Assembly: GCA_947488345.1 (NCBI GenBank)
Contig: CANKZQ010000006.1
Span: 62,001-126,000, forward strand
DNA length: 64,000 nt
Source of the DNA: an uncultured Flavobacteriaceae bacterium
GTDB taxonomy: Bacteria; Bacteroidota; Bacteroidia; Flavobacteriales; Flavobacteriaceae
Direction: 5' to 3'
In this document: positions 43,631 through 52,245 of the stretch, piece by piece
Layout: every line of letters starts with the position of its first letter
How positions within the stretch are numbered: position 1 is the first letter of the stretch
Notes under the pieces: model-generated
Database searches by the model: none
The model's input: only the letters and a program-made list of their open reading frames with translations
Told to the model about the DNA's origin: nothing
Position numbers and translations under genes: made by a program

Positions 43631-44801
43631 AGTTCATTTTTTCACAAATTAACACAATGTATTTGTCGGATATATCTTTTGTAAAAAACAGATATTGATG
43701 ACCACCTTCTTTTATTTTCGTTCGTTTTCTAATTTCTGCAACCGTGTTCGGAAAGTTACGCGTTGTAATATTGGCTTTTTTCGAAGGGATTAATTTGTTG
43801 AGTAGTTTTTTGTCATAGGGAATTGTATGTATGATTGTAAATGACCTGCCTGGAAAATTGACTATAACATCTGCGGTATACAAATGACTATTTCTATGTA
43901 ATTTAGAAACACCCAGCGAAGTAAGTTGATTAAATAAACCTGCCTTTAGTATAGCAGCATTTGGTTCATAAAGATAGGTTTTAGGAGTTGAGAGTTCTAT
44001 AGTAGCTTCCTCTCCGAAAATTGCCCCAAAATGTTGATACTTCTTAGGCCCCAGATTGCAAGTTTTTATACGAATTGCTGAGGTGTATTCTTTTTCTAAT
44101 AGAAAGAGCAGTTCCTTCACTTCATTATTGACAGCGACCACATGCACTTCTTTTACAAAATTCAATTCGTTAATAGCATTGGTGATATCAAGCATCGGTG
44201 ATACTTTTATCAATAGATGTTTCGTATGTTTAAAAAGTATCGTTAAATTTTCGGGAACATTAGGTAAACAATCTTGTAATAAAAACACTTTCCCTTTGAT
44301 GTCATTCCGCCTCGACGGATCTATATATATCCAATCGTATTGTCGCTGCGAGCGAAGGTATGTGAGTCCGTTTTGGGCGATGGTTTTTATCTGCTGAGCC
44401 CCAAGTTGCGCATAGTTATGAGCAACAATCTCTGATAAATCGACGTGTAGTTCACAATGAGTTACATGATTGAAACGTTTTGAAAAATAATAAGAGTCTA
44501 TACCAAAGCCGCCTGTCAAATCTATCAACGTGTCACCAGAAATCAAATTAGATTTGTATGCTGCCGCAATTTCCGAGGAGGTTTGCTCAATATTTAACTT
44601 ATTCGGATAGTAAATATTCTTCGTAGCGTACCAAGTTGGCAATTTCTGTTTGGCTCGTTTTTTTGCTTCTATTTGTGTTGCTAGTTCTTGAACACTTATA
44701 TCACGAAAAGGGCTTCCCTTAAAAAGCACTTTCGAAACATCCGAATTGAGATGTTCGTTGATAAAATCTTGAACTTTTGTATGTAAGATGTGTTTGTTCA
44801 A
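43629..44801 (-). CDS. Class I SAM-dependent methyltransferase with THUMP-like domain
   Basis: 390 aa. The SAM-binding site is LIDLTGGFGIDSYYFSKRF (about 95-113), with IYIDPSRRND as the later acidic/DPxR motif. The N-terminal helical part and the C-terminal THUMP-like half suggest a nucleic-acid (probably rRNA or tRNA) methyltransferase; the target base is not known. The region upstream to the AI-2E gene contains three consecutive hairpins that would be its 5' leader. Confidence 0.85.
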   Translation of the reverse strand: MNKHILHTKVQDFINEHLNSDVSKVLFKGSPFRDISVQELATQIEAKKRAKQKLPTWYATKNIYYPNKLNIEQTSSEIAAAYKSNLISGDTLIDLTGGFGIDSYYFSKRFNHVTHCELHVDLSEIVAHNYAQLGAQQIKTIAQNGLTYLRSQRQYDWIYIDPSRRNDIKGKVFLLQDCLPNVPENLTILFKHTKHLLIKVSPMLDITNAINELNFVKEVHVVAVNNEVKELLFLLEKEYTSAIRIKTCNLGPKKYQHFGAIFGEEATIELSTPKTYLYEPNAAILKAGLFNQLTSLGVSKLHRNSHLYTADVIVNFPGRSFTIIHTIPYDKKLLNKLIPSKKANITTRNFPNTVAEIRKRTKIKEGGHQYLFFTKDISDKYIVLICEKMN

Positions 44802-44819
44802 TGTGATTAATTTATACTC

Positions 44820-44874
44820 TTAATGTTTTCGACATTAATAATCCCTCTTTGAAGGGGGAAGATAGCTCTGCTAT
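44820..44874. repeat. Cluster of three stem-loops between AI-2E and methyltransferase genes
   Basis: TTAATGT/ACATTAA (44820-44838), CCCTCTT/AAGGGGG with a wobble pair (44843-44858) and ATAGC/GCTAT (44862-44874) follow one another. It may be a dispersed flavobacterial intergenic element, a leader structure, or a terminator of the AI-2E gene. Confidence 0.45.
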
Positions 44875-44891
44875 AAGGGAGATGCTTTCAT

Positions 44892-45974
44892 TTACAAATC
44901 CTTTGTCAAGGACTTTACAATTTTATTATCTGCTAAAAATTCTTTCAAAATTACTTTGAGCGCAGTATACATGGGTACGGCTACAATCATTCCAGTAATA
45001 CCAAAGAGTAATCCTCCAATAATAATGACCAAAAATATTTCTAAGGGATGTGCTTTCGTAGCTTGCGAAAAGATGCGCGGTTGACTGACAAAATTATCGA
45101 TCATTTGCGCCACAAAATAAAAGATCATTACATAAATAGTAGTAGGTAAAATTTGTGTCTGAAAATCCTGTTCTAAATGACTCGTCATGGTTAGAATGAG
45201 CATGATTGCACCACCTATTAGCGGCCCAACATAGGGTATTAAATTGAGCAAAGCACATAAAAAAGCGATAACAATGGCATTATCAACACGGAAAACGAGT
45301 AATATAATCGTATAGAGTACAAATAAAATTGTAATCTGAGTAACCAATCCAATAAAATAGCGCGATAATAAATCTTCAATCTTTTCTAAGGAAGCAGCAA
45401 AACGACCTTCAGTTTTATCCGGAACAATAACCATCAAGCCATTATGTAAAAGTTGACTGTCTTTCATAAAAAAGAAAGCAATAAACAATACAGAAAACAA
45501 ACCAATACTTAGGCTGCCAACGGCGCCAATAACCGTATTTAACAAGTTCGGAATAGCCTTGAAATTTGAAAATACATCAACGCTCTTTAACTGCTCTAGG
45601 ACATTGATACCACGAGAAACAAAATAATCATTCGCCTGATTGAGTAAATTTTCAATATTGTATTGTAATTGATTGATATCGAGTAAAGATAGGTTTCGAC
45701 CTTGTTTTGCAATCAAGGGAATAAACATGGATATAAGCCCGAAAACCATGCTCAAAAACAACACCATCGTCGTGATGACTGCCAATGTATTTGGAAATTT
45801 TAATTTTCTTTTTAAAAACCGAATGATAGGTCTGCCCATTAAAGATAATACGGCGGCGATGAGAATATAAATTATAACCGAACGTGTTTTGTAAAGAAAA
45901 AATAAAAAGAGAGCCGAGCCGAGAATAATCAATACAGCTCTTAAGATTCCGTTGCTAATAGTTTTTGAATTCAT
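44892..45974 (-). CDS. AI-2E family transporter
   Basis: 360 aa permease with about eight transmembrane segments. The C-terminal IDNFVSQPRIFSQATKAHPLEIFLVIIIGGLLFGITGMIVAVPMYTAL (in parts: DNFVSQPRIFSQ, HPLEIFLVI, GGLLFGITGMIVAVP) is the family hallmark, and NLIPYVGPLIGG the mid-protein one. TqsA-type proteins move AI-2 or other solutes; substrate cannot be named. Divergent from the membrane protein gene at 46074. Confidence 0.9.
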   Translation of the reverse strand: MNSKTISNGILRAVLIILGSALFLFFLYKTRSVIIYILIAAVLSLMGRPIIRFLKRKLKFPNTLAVITTMVLFLSMVFGLISMFIPLIAKQGRNLSLLDINQLQYNIENLLNQANDYFVSRGINVLEQLKSVDVFSNFKAIPNLLNTVIGAVGSLSIGLFSVLFIAFFFMKDSQLLHNGLMVIVPDKTEGRFAASLEKIEDLLSRYFIGLVTQITILFVLYTIILLVFRVDNAIVIAFLCALLNLIPYVGPLIGGAIMLILTMTSHLEQDFQTQILPTTIYVMIFYFVAQMIDNFVSQPRIFSQATKAHPLEIFLVIIIGGLLFGITGMIVAVPMYTALKVILKEFLADNKIVKSLTKDL

Positions 45975-46004
45975 ATCTGGTAAATATATGAAATTATTGA
46001 AATG

Positions 46005-46031
46005 TTGCGCGGGCTTATTTTTCTATATTTG
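46005..46031 (+). promoter_or_regulatory. Promoter of the 46074 membrane protein gene
   Basis: TTG (46005-46007) and TATATTTG (46024-46031), 16-bp spacer, 42 bases before ATG 46074. It rules out the upstream ATG at 46002 as start. Confidence 0.6.
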
Positions 46032-46073
46032 AAAGATAAATTGAAGCCTGTGTCAAATTATTTTCTTTTAAAA

Positions 46074-47165
46074 ATGACAGTTGATAATGAAATATTATCA
46101 TTTTATGGATGGTGGCAATTTGCGGTATGTTTATTCGCTTTTATAGGCTTGTTGGCAATTTGGTGGCATATTGGTAAACGTCAAAATGACTTCGGTCAAG
46201 TGTGGCTGGCATTATCTGTATTATGCTGGAGCGTCTCTGGAGCCGTAGAAGTGTATTACACCCAGTATGATTTTGCCATGAATGATTCTTTGTTAGATGG
46301 TTGGCGAAGTATTTTATCATTGTTCAATAGTTTATTTATTCTCTTGGCTTTGCCTTGGTTTCGGTACTTACCAAAATCAATCGCGCATATTATTAATTCG
46401 AAATATTGGATATATATTGTAGGCTTACCTTTTTTGTTTTCTATGTTGCCAACGGTGAGTAAAATGTTGCTAGGATCTTCCTTAAGTGTAATTAGTGAAT
46501 TAGATGTGTATTATGCCTTTTTAACGCTAGGATTTTTAGGCTATGTATTATGGGAATCGTTCGCCAAAAGGAGACTTAAAATATTAGCATGGCTTTCGCT
46601 GATGACCATTTTGGTTACGTTAATTGCCCAATTGTATAAATTGACCGATTCATCTATCAATCTCACTTTGTTCTCTGCCATTTTTAAAACGGCATTGATT
46701 ATGTTGTTTTTCGCTTTGGCCTTGAGTTGGGTAAAAGAACTTGCTGAAAACGTGATCCCAGAATCTCGTAATTTCTTTTTAAATTTTAAAAAACAGAAGA
46801 GCGCAAATGGAAAGTTAGAGCAATTCGTATTACTCAAAGGTCTCCCGGGAGGAACAGAGCGTAAAGTGCTTTTAACACCTGCTTTATATGAGCTATTCTT
46901 AAAATTTGCAATCCGTAAAAAAGAAGATATAGATAATTGGTTGGAGATAAAACCGAAGAACTTCGACAGTGCTAAGTCATATGACATAAATGATTATAAT
47001 GAAATTAAAAGATTGTTAGTGGCGTTGCTTGATGGAATTTTTGGCAAAGAGAATTGGACACGTGATCACCACTTACAACCGTTGAAAAATACGCTTTTTG
47101 AAATGTCGGAAAAGCGCGAAAGAAAAATTCGTTTAGCTGTTCCTTCTGAGAATATCTCTCTATAA
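46074..47165 (+). CDS. Unknown membrane protein with a cytosolic C-terminal domain
   Basis: 363 aa; no family recognised. About seven transmembrane segments fill residues 10-225 (several begin with W and Y rich edges), then a charged soluble tail of about 130 residues (KQKSANGKLEQFVLLKGLPG, then FGKENWTRDHHLQPLKN). The topology (7 helices plus cytosolic domain) resembles signalling receptors, but no kinase or cyclase motif is visible. ATG 46074 is chosen because of the promoter at 46005-46031. Confidence 0.75.
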   Translation: MTVDNEILSFYGWWQFAVCLFAFIGLLAIWWHIGKRQNDFGQVWLALSVLCWSVSGAVEVYYTQYDFAMNDSLLDGWRSILSLFNSLFILLALPWFRYLPKSIAHIINSKYWIYIVGLPFLFSMLPTVSKMLLGSSLSVISELDVYYAFLTLGFLGYVLWESFAKRRLKILAWLSLMTILVTLIAQLYKLTDSSINLTLFSAIFKTALIMLFFALALSWVKELAENVIPESRNFFLNFKKQKSANGKLEQFVLLKGLPGGTERKVLLTPALYELFLKFAIRKKEDIDNWLEIKPKNFDSAKSYDINDYNEIKRLLVALLDGIFGKENWTRDHHLQPLKNTLFEMSEKRERKIRLAVPSENISL

Positions 47166-47172
47166 CTCTAAT

Positions 47173-47201
47173 AATGTCAGTAACTGTTCTACTGACATTT
47201 T
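47173..47201 (+). terminator. Candidate terminator after the membrane protein gene
   Basis: AATGTCAGTA (47173-47182) and TACTGACATT (47190-47199) form a 10-bp stem, 7-base loop, but only four T residues follow. Confidence 0.5.
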
Positions 47202-47275
47202 GAACTCTTTTCTGACTTTTTTACAACTTCTTGGTCTGGTAACGCAAATTGCGCTCAAATTATAAAAACGAACGT

Positions 47276-48898
47276 ATGAATTTGAGTAAAAAAAATGCTT
47301 CAGCTGTTGTAGTAATGTTATTGGTACCTTTTATGTTACAAGCACAATCTAAAGGTTTAGATGAACAAATAAACGAGGCTTTTATGCCTTTTGCTATATG
47401 GTGGGAAAATTTAATTTTCACTGAAATTCTCATTGCAGGTTTTGGTATTCCTGTTGTCTTAATTTTATTACTCTCAGGAGCCTTATTCTTTACGTTTTAT
47501 TTTGGTTTTGTAAACATCAGGCACTTTCCAACCGCCATTCAGGTGGTGAGAGGAAAGTATGACGATTTAGAAAAGTTAGGTACTTCGCAAAATGTGCAAG
47601 TACATGAAGTTGACGGTGATATAGTGGATACGATTAAAGATGAATCCCATCATGGTGAAGTAAACCATTTTCAGGCCTTGGCAACGGCAGTTTCAGGAAC
47701 GGTGGGTCTAGGTAATATCGCTATGGTGGCTGTAGCCATTTCTATTGGTGGCCCGGGAGCAACGTTTTGGATGGTGATGGCGGGTTTATTAGGGATGTCT
47801 TCGAAGTTTGTAGAGTGTACGTTGGGAGTGAAATACAGAGATATAGATGAGGAAGGAAATGTATTTGGTGGTCCGATGTATTACTTGTCGCGTGGATTAA
47901 AAGAACAAGGATTCAAACATATAGGCAAGCTGTTAGCAGTGACTTTTGCTGTTTTATGTGTAGGAGCTTCATTCGGTGGTGGAAATGCATTTCAAACCAA
48001 CCAGGCAGCTGCTCAAATTATAGAGCGATTCGGAATTGAAGGAGCAGCTTCTGGTAGTATGATTGGGATTGTGTTTGCCATTGTTGTTGGTATTGTCATA
48101 ATAGGTGGTATTAAAAGAATCGCCAAGGTCACAGAGAAAATCGTTCCGTTTATGGCGGTTTTATATGTAGCAGCGGCACTCTTTATTATCATTTCGAACT
48201 TTTCCTATGTAGATGATGCTTTCTCGTTAATTTTTAACGAAGCCTTTACACCACGAGCAACGATTACCGGCGGATTTATCGGCGTAATGATTCAAGGTTT
48301 TCGTCGAGCAGCATTTTCTAATGAAGCTGGGGCGGGTTCAGCAGCAATTGCTCACGCCGCGGTGAATACAAAATATGCAGCTTCCGAAGGACTGGTAGGA
48401 TTGTTAGAACCTTTTATTGATACCGTAGTGATATGCACGATGACCGCTATTGTGATCATTATGTTTAATGTAGATGGCGCTTTTGTTTATGGAGATGTAG
48501 TAAATGGTCAAGCCTTATTGGCCGATGGTGGCAGGGCAGGAGGCGTAAATTTAACATCAATGGCATTCGATAATGCAATACCAGGATCTTCTTATGTACT
48601 GGCAATTGCGGTAGTATTGTTTGCTTTTTCTACCATTCTCTCTTGGTCATATTACGGTTTACAATCTTGGAAGTACTTATTCGGTAGAGGTCGATTAACA
48701 GATTTAACCTACAAAATTATATTCTTGATATTTACAGTATTAGGTGCTGCAGTAACGTTAGACGCGGTGATCAAGTTTTCAGATGCGATGATCTTAGCGT
48801 TAGTATTTCCAAATATGATTGGTCTTTTGTTCCTGTTTCCTAAGGTGCGTGAAGAATTGAAACGTTATCTTGAAATGATCCGAGTGAAGCTAAAATAG
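47276..48898 (+). CDS. Alanine/glycine:cation symporter family protein (AGCS)
   Basis: 540 aa permease, about 11 transmembrane helices, that takes up alanine or glycine with Na+ or H+. Typical AGCS blocks: ATAVSGTVGLGNIAMVAVAI, GASFGGGNAFQTNQAAAQI, and AAFSNEAGAGSAAIAHAAV. An N-terminal signal-like stretch (MLLVPFMLQAQS) precedes the first helix. ATG 47276 chosen over an in-frame ATG at 47249. Upstream 47166-47275 holds a hairpin and a CGCAA-A-TTGCG near-palindrome. Confidence 0.93.
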   Translation: MNLSKKNASAVVVMLLVPFMLQAQSKGLDEQINEAFMPFAIWWENLIFTEILIAGFGIPVVLILLLSGALFFTFYFGFVNIRHFPTAIQVVRGKYDDLEKLGTSQNVQVHEVDGDIVDTIKDESHHGEVNHFQALATAVSGTVGLGNIAMVAVAISIGGPGATFWMVMAGLLGMSSKFVECTLGVKYRDIDEEGNVFGGPMYYLSRGLKEQGFKHIGKLLAVTFAVLCVGASFGGGNAFQTNQAAAQIIERFGIEGAASGSMIGIVFAIVVGIVIIGGIKRIAKVTEKIVPFMAVLYVAAALFIIISNFSYVDDAFSLIFNEAFTPRATITGGFIGVMIQGFRRAAFSNEAGAGSAAIAHAAVNTKYAASEGLVGLLEPFIDTVVICTMTAIVIIMFNVDGAFVYGDVVNGQALLADGGRAGGVNLTSMAFDNAIPGSSYVLAIAVVLFAFSTILSWSYYGLQSWKYLFGRGRLTDLTYKIIFLIFTVLGAAVTLDAVIKFSDAMILALVFPNMIGLLFLFPKVREELKRYLEMIRVKLK

Positions 48899-48996
48899 TT
48901 TGAGAGTTCGGGTATGGTTTGTGAAATAGTTGGAATGTTTTTGATATCTTTAGAAAGTAAAACAGATCTACTAACGCTACAATTAACTAATCTCAA

Positions 48997-51900
48997 ATGA
49001 AAACTCTTTTTAAATGCTTCATCGTATTATTTTGTATCATCCCATTTTTTTCAAATGCCTCATTTCAGCAAAACACAAAACTGCTCTCGCAACCGGCAAT
49101 AAGTGATAACCATATTGCCTTTATTTATGCTGAAGATCTTTGGGTTGCCAATCGTGATGGTTCGAATCCAAGACGATTGACGATTGATGAGGGTATTGAA
49201 TCTTCACCCATCTTTTCCCCGAATGGAAAGCAGATTGCTTTTGAAGCGAACTACGATGGAAATAGTGATATTTATATCGTTTCTGTAGATGGAGGTATAC
49301 CAAAACGACTCACATGGCATCCTTATTACGAAGGTATTCAAGACTTTTCTCCTGATGGGAAAAAGATATTGTTCTTCTCGCAACGAAATACACATACCAA
49401 CAGACATGCGCAATTATTTGAGGTGAATATCACGGGAGGAGCGATCAAACAATTAAACATACCGGCGGCGTTTTCAGCAAGTTATTCTGATGACGCTAGT
49501 CATATCGCCTATAATCCATTGTATGAAGTTTTTAATCAATGGAAACATTATCGAGGCGGTACCATATCTCGTATTTGGATTTATAATGTAAAAACTCATA
49601 AGGTAGAAGAAGTTCCGAAGCCAACTAGTGGAAGTAATGATGCGAAACCTCAATGGGTAGGACAGCATGTTTATTTTAAAAGTGATAGAGACGGAGAATT
49701 TAATTTGTACAGTTATAATGTTTCTTCGAAACAAGTGAAGGCTTTAACCGATTTTAAAGATTTTCCAGTGGCCGATCTATATGCTCATAATGGAACTATT
49801 GTTTTTGAACAAGCAGGGCTGTTACATACCTATATGATCAAATCAGGTGAGATTAATACGTTGAACATAAAGATCAATACGGATCTTCTTGAATTGAGAC
49901 CGCGTTACGTTTCGGGTAGAAATTATGTCCGTTCAGGAGGAATATCACCATCGGGCGCAAGAGCTGTTGTAGATTTTCGAGGAGATATTATTACAGTACC
50001 CGCAAAAAAAGGAGATGATAAAAACTTAACAAATACCCCAGGAGTACATGAAACGTATCCGCAATGGTCACCCGACGGTAAAAACATTGCTTACTTTTCT
50101 GATGCCTCAAATGAGTATGCTTTGCACATACATTCAACAGTAACGAATAATGTCATCAAGATACCGTTAAAGGGCACTGGTTTTTATGCTTATCCTCATT
50201 GGTCACCTGACAGCAAAAAAATTAGTTTTATCGACAATGGTAGAAACCTTTATGTAGCAGATATTACCACTAAGAAAGTCCGTAAAATTGCGCAGGATGA
50301 GCGCTATATTCCTGGTCCATATAGAGAGTTGTTTGGAAGTTGGTCTCATGATTCTAAATGGATTGCTTACACCTTAATAACGGATACCAGCTTCGAAAAG
50401 GCATTTTTATATTCGTTAGATGCAAAGAAATCATATGCCGTTTCAGATGGCTTGTCTAGCGTTTCAGAGCCTGTGTTTGATCCAAGTGGGAAGTATTTAT
50501 ACATGCTAGCATCGACGGATGCAGGGCCGGTTGTAAACTGGTTCGATCAATCAAGTATTGATATGAGAGCGACAAATTCCATTTATATGGTAACTCTCCA
50601 GAAAGAAGTGATGTCGCCGTTGAGCAAAGAAAATGATGAAGAGAAAGTAACGTCTTCAGAAGCGAAGGAAGATGATAAAAAGAAAGATACATCAAAGAAA
50701 ACAGGCTTAACAATCGATTGGGACGGTTTTGAGAGTAGAATTATTGCCTTGCCATTAAGCGCAGGTCAGTATAGAAGTTTAGGTATAGCAAATGAAGGGG
50801 AATTGTACTATTTATCGACTAGTGATGGTACAACAACACTCAACAAATACGATCTCAAAAAAAGAAAACAAGATAATATTATGCCCGCAGATGCTTATGA
50901 GATTGCGAGTGGTGGGAAGAAAATGTTGTATGTATCAAAACGAGCTTGGAAAATAGCTGGCTTAGGGAAAAAATCCGAAAATGGTCCGTTAAACTTCGGA
51001 GCTATTAAAGTAAAAATCGATCCCAAAAAAGAATGGAATAACATTTTTGAAGAGGCTTGGCGCGTAAATAGAGATTATTTTTATGACCCAGGAATGCATG
51101 GTGTTGATTGGGACGCCATGAAGAAAAAATACAAACCACTGATAGCACATGCATCATGTAGAAGCGATGTATACCGTGTAATGCAGTGGATGTTTAGCGA
51201 ATTAGGTGTTGGGCATCATAGATTTAGTGGGCGAGGAGATAGACTCAATAATCCAGAAAGAATATCAGGAGGTTTGCTTGGTGCTGATTATGAAATCAAG
51301 AATGATAGATATCAAATCAAAAAAATCTACGGAGGTCTCAATTGGACTCCGAGTTTAAGATCACCGTTAACCGAACCAGGAGTGGATGTGAATGAAGGAG
51401 ATTATATTCTTCGCGTAAATGGTAAAAATGTAAAGGCAGCTGATAACATCTATAGCTTTTTTGAAAATACAGCCAATAAAATTACAAGCCTAACCGTAAG
51501 TAAGAGTAGTGATGGTACGAATGCCAGAAGTGTAAAGGTAACACCCTTGCCTACCGAATGGGCCATCCGAAATCGCGATTGGGTAGAGGGTAATATTAAA
51601 AAAGTAGATAAGGCAACAAATGGGCAGGTAGCCTATGTGTATGTGCCAAATACAGCGAACGCCGGTCATGAATATTTTAAGCGGTATTTCTTTCCTCAAG
51701 CCACAAAAAAAGCCATAATTGTTGATGAACGCTATAATGGAGGTGGTTATTTAGCCGATTACTATATTGATATTTTGAAAAGACCCGAACAAGCGTATTG
51801 GAATTTTAGATACGGAAAAGACTTAAAGTCGCCGAGTGCCTCGATTCAAGGTCCGAAGGTGATGATTACCGATGAAACAGCTGGTTCTGGAGGTGATTAT

Positions 51901-52227
51901 TTACCATGGATGTTCAGAAAATTTAAGTTAGGAACTATTGTTGGTAAGCGAACTTGGGGTGGATTAGTAGGGGTACTTGGTTATCCTGAATTTATAGATG
52001 GAGGCTCTGTCACAGCACCAAATGTTGCTTTTTACAGTGATAAAGGTTTCAGAGTAGAAAATGAAGGTGTGGCACCCGATATCGAAGTAGAGCAATGGCC
52101 TGAACTCGTCAATAAAGGTCAAGACCCACAATTAGATAAAGCGATTGAAATTGCCTTAAAAGGGTTGAAAGAGAACCCACCTAAAGTGATGAAAACACCC
52201 GTATATCCTAATAAAACGAAAAACTAA
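48997..52227 (+). CDS. Tricorn-type protease, copy 1
   Basis: 1076 aa exported protein (signal peptide, about 20 residues ending SNAS). N-terminal WD/TolB-like beta-propeller repeats with ANRDGSNPRRLT and FSPNGKQIAF type blades cover most of residues 30-560, then a core domain, a PDZ-like part (VNEGDYILRVNGKNVKA) and an S41/tricorn protease end. ELGVGHHRFSG is the likely histidine site, Ser in ETAGSGGDYLPW (about 963) the nucleophile, and NEGVAPDIEVE the acidic residue. A Lys/Glu-rich linker lies near 547-570. Probably degrades peptides in the periplasm. Confidence 0.92.
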   Translation: MKTLFKCFIVLFCIIPFFSNASFQQNTKLLSQPAISDNHIAFIYAEDLWVANRDGSNPRRLTIDEGIESSPIFSPNGKQIAFEANYDGNSDIYIVSVDGGIPKRLTWHPYYEGIQDFSPDGKKILFFSQRNTHTNRHAQLFEVNITGGAIKQLNIPAAFSASYSDDASHIAYNPLYEVFNQWKHYRGGTISRIWIYNVKTHKVEEVPKPTSGSNDAKPQWVGQHVYFKSDRDGEFNLYSYNVSSKQVKALTDFKDFPVADLYAHNGTIVFEQAGLLHTYMIKSGEINTLNIKINTDLLELRPRYVSGRNYVRSGGISPSGARAVVDFRGDIITVPAKKGDDKNLTNTPGVHETYPQWSPDGKNIAYFSDASNEYALHIHSTVTNNVIKIPLKGTGFYAYPHWSPDSKKISFIDNGRNLYVADITTKKVRKIAQDERYIPGPYRELFGSWSHDSKWIAYTLITDTSFEKAFLYSLDAKKSYAVSDGLSSVSEPVFDPSGKYLYMLASTDAGPVVNWFDQSSIDMRATNSIYMVTLQKEVMSPLSKENDEEKVTSSEAKEDDKKKDTSKKTGLTIDWDGFESRIIALPLSAGQYRSLGIANEGELYYLSTSDGTTTLNKYDLKKRKQDNIMPADAYEIASGGKKMLYVSKRAWKIAGLGKKSENGPLNFGAIKVKIDPKKEWNNIFEEAWRVNRDYFYDPGMHGVDWDAMKKKYKPLIAHASCRSDVYRVMQWMFSELGVGHHRFSGRGDRLNNPERISGGLLGADYEIKNDRYQIKKIYGGLNWTPSLRSPLTEPGVDVNEGDYILRVNGKNVKAADNIYSFFENTANKITSLTVSKSSDGTNARSVKVTPLPTEWAIRNRDWVEGNIKKVDKATNGQVAYVYVPNTANAGHEYFKRYFFPQATKKAIIVDERYNGGGYLADYYIDILKRPEQAYWNFRYGKDLKSPSASIQGPKVMITDETAGSGGDYLPWMFRKFKLGTIVGKRTWGGLVGVLGYPEFIDGGSVTAPNVAFYSDKGFRVENEGVAPDIEVEQWPELVNKGQDPQLDKAIEIALKGLKENPPKVMKTPVYPNKTKN

Positions 52228-52245
52228 ATCCGAATACCTAACTTT

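Noticed and set aside
46002-46073. Upstream ATG extending the 46074 membrane protein
   Set aside because: It precedes the TAnnTTTG box at 46024-46031, so it would not be transcribed from that promoter.
46541-46987. 148-codon minus-strand open frame over the 46074 membrane protein gene
   Set aside because: The plus gene has transmembrane helices and a clear promoter; the minus frame has no supporting signal.
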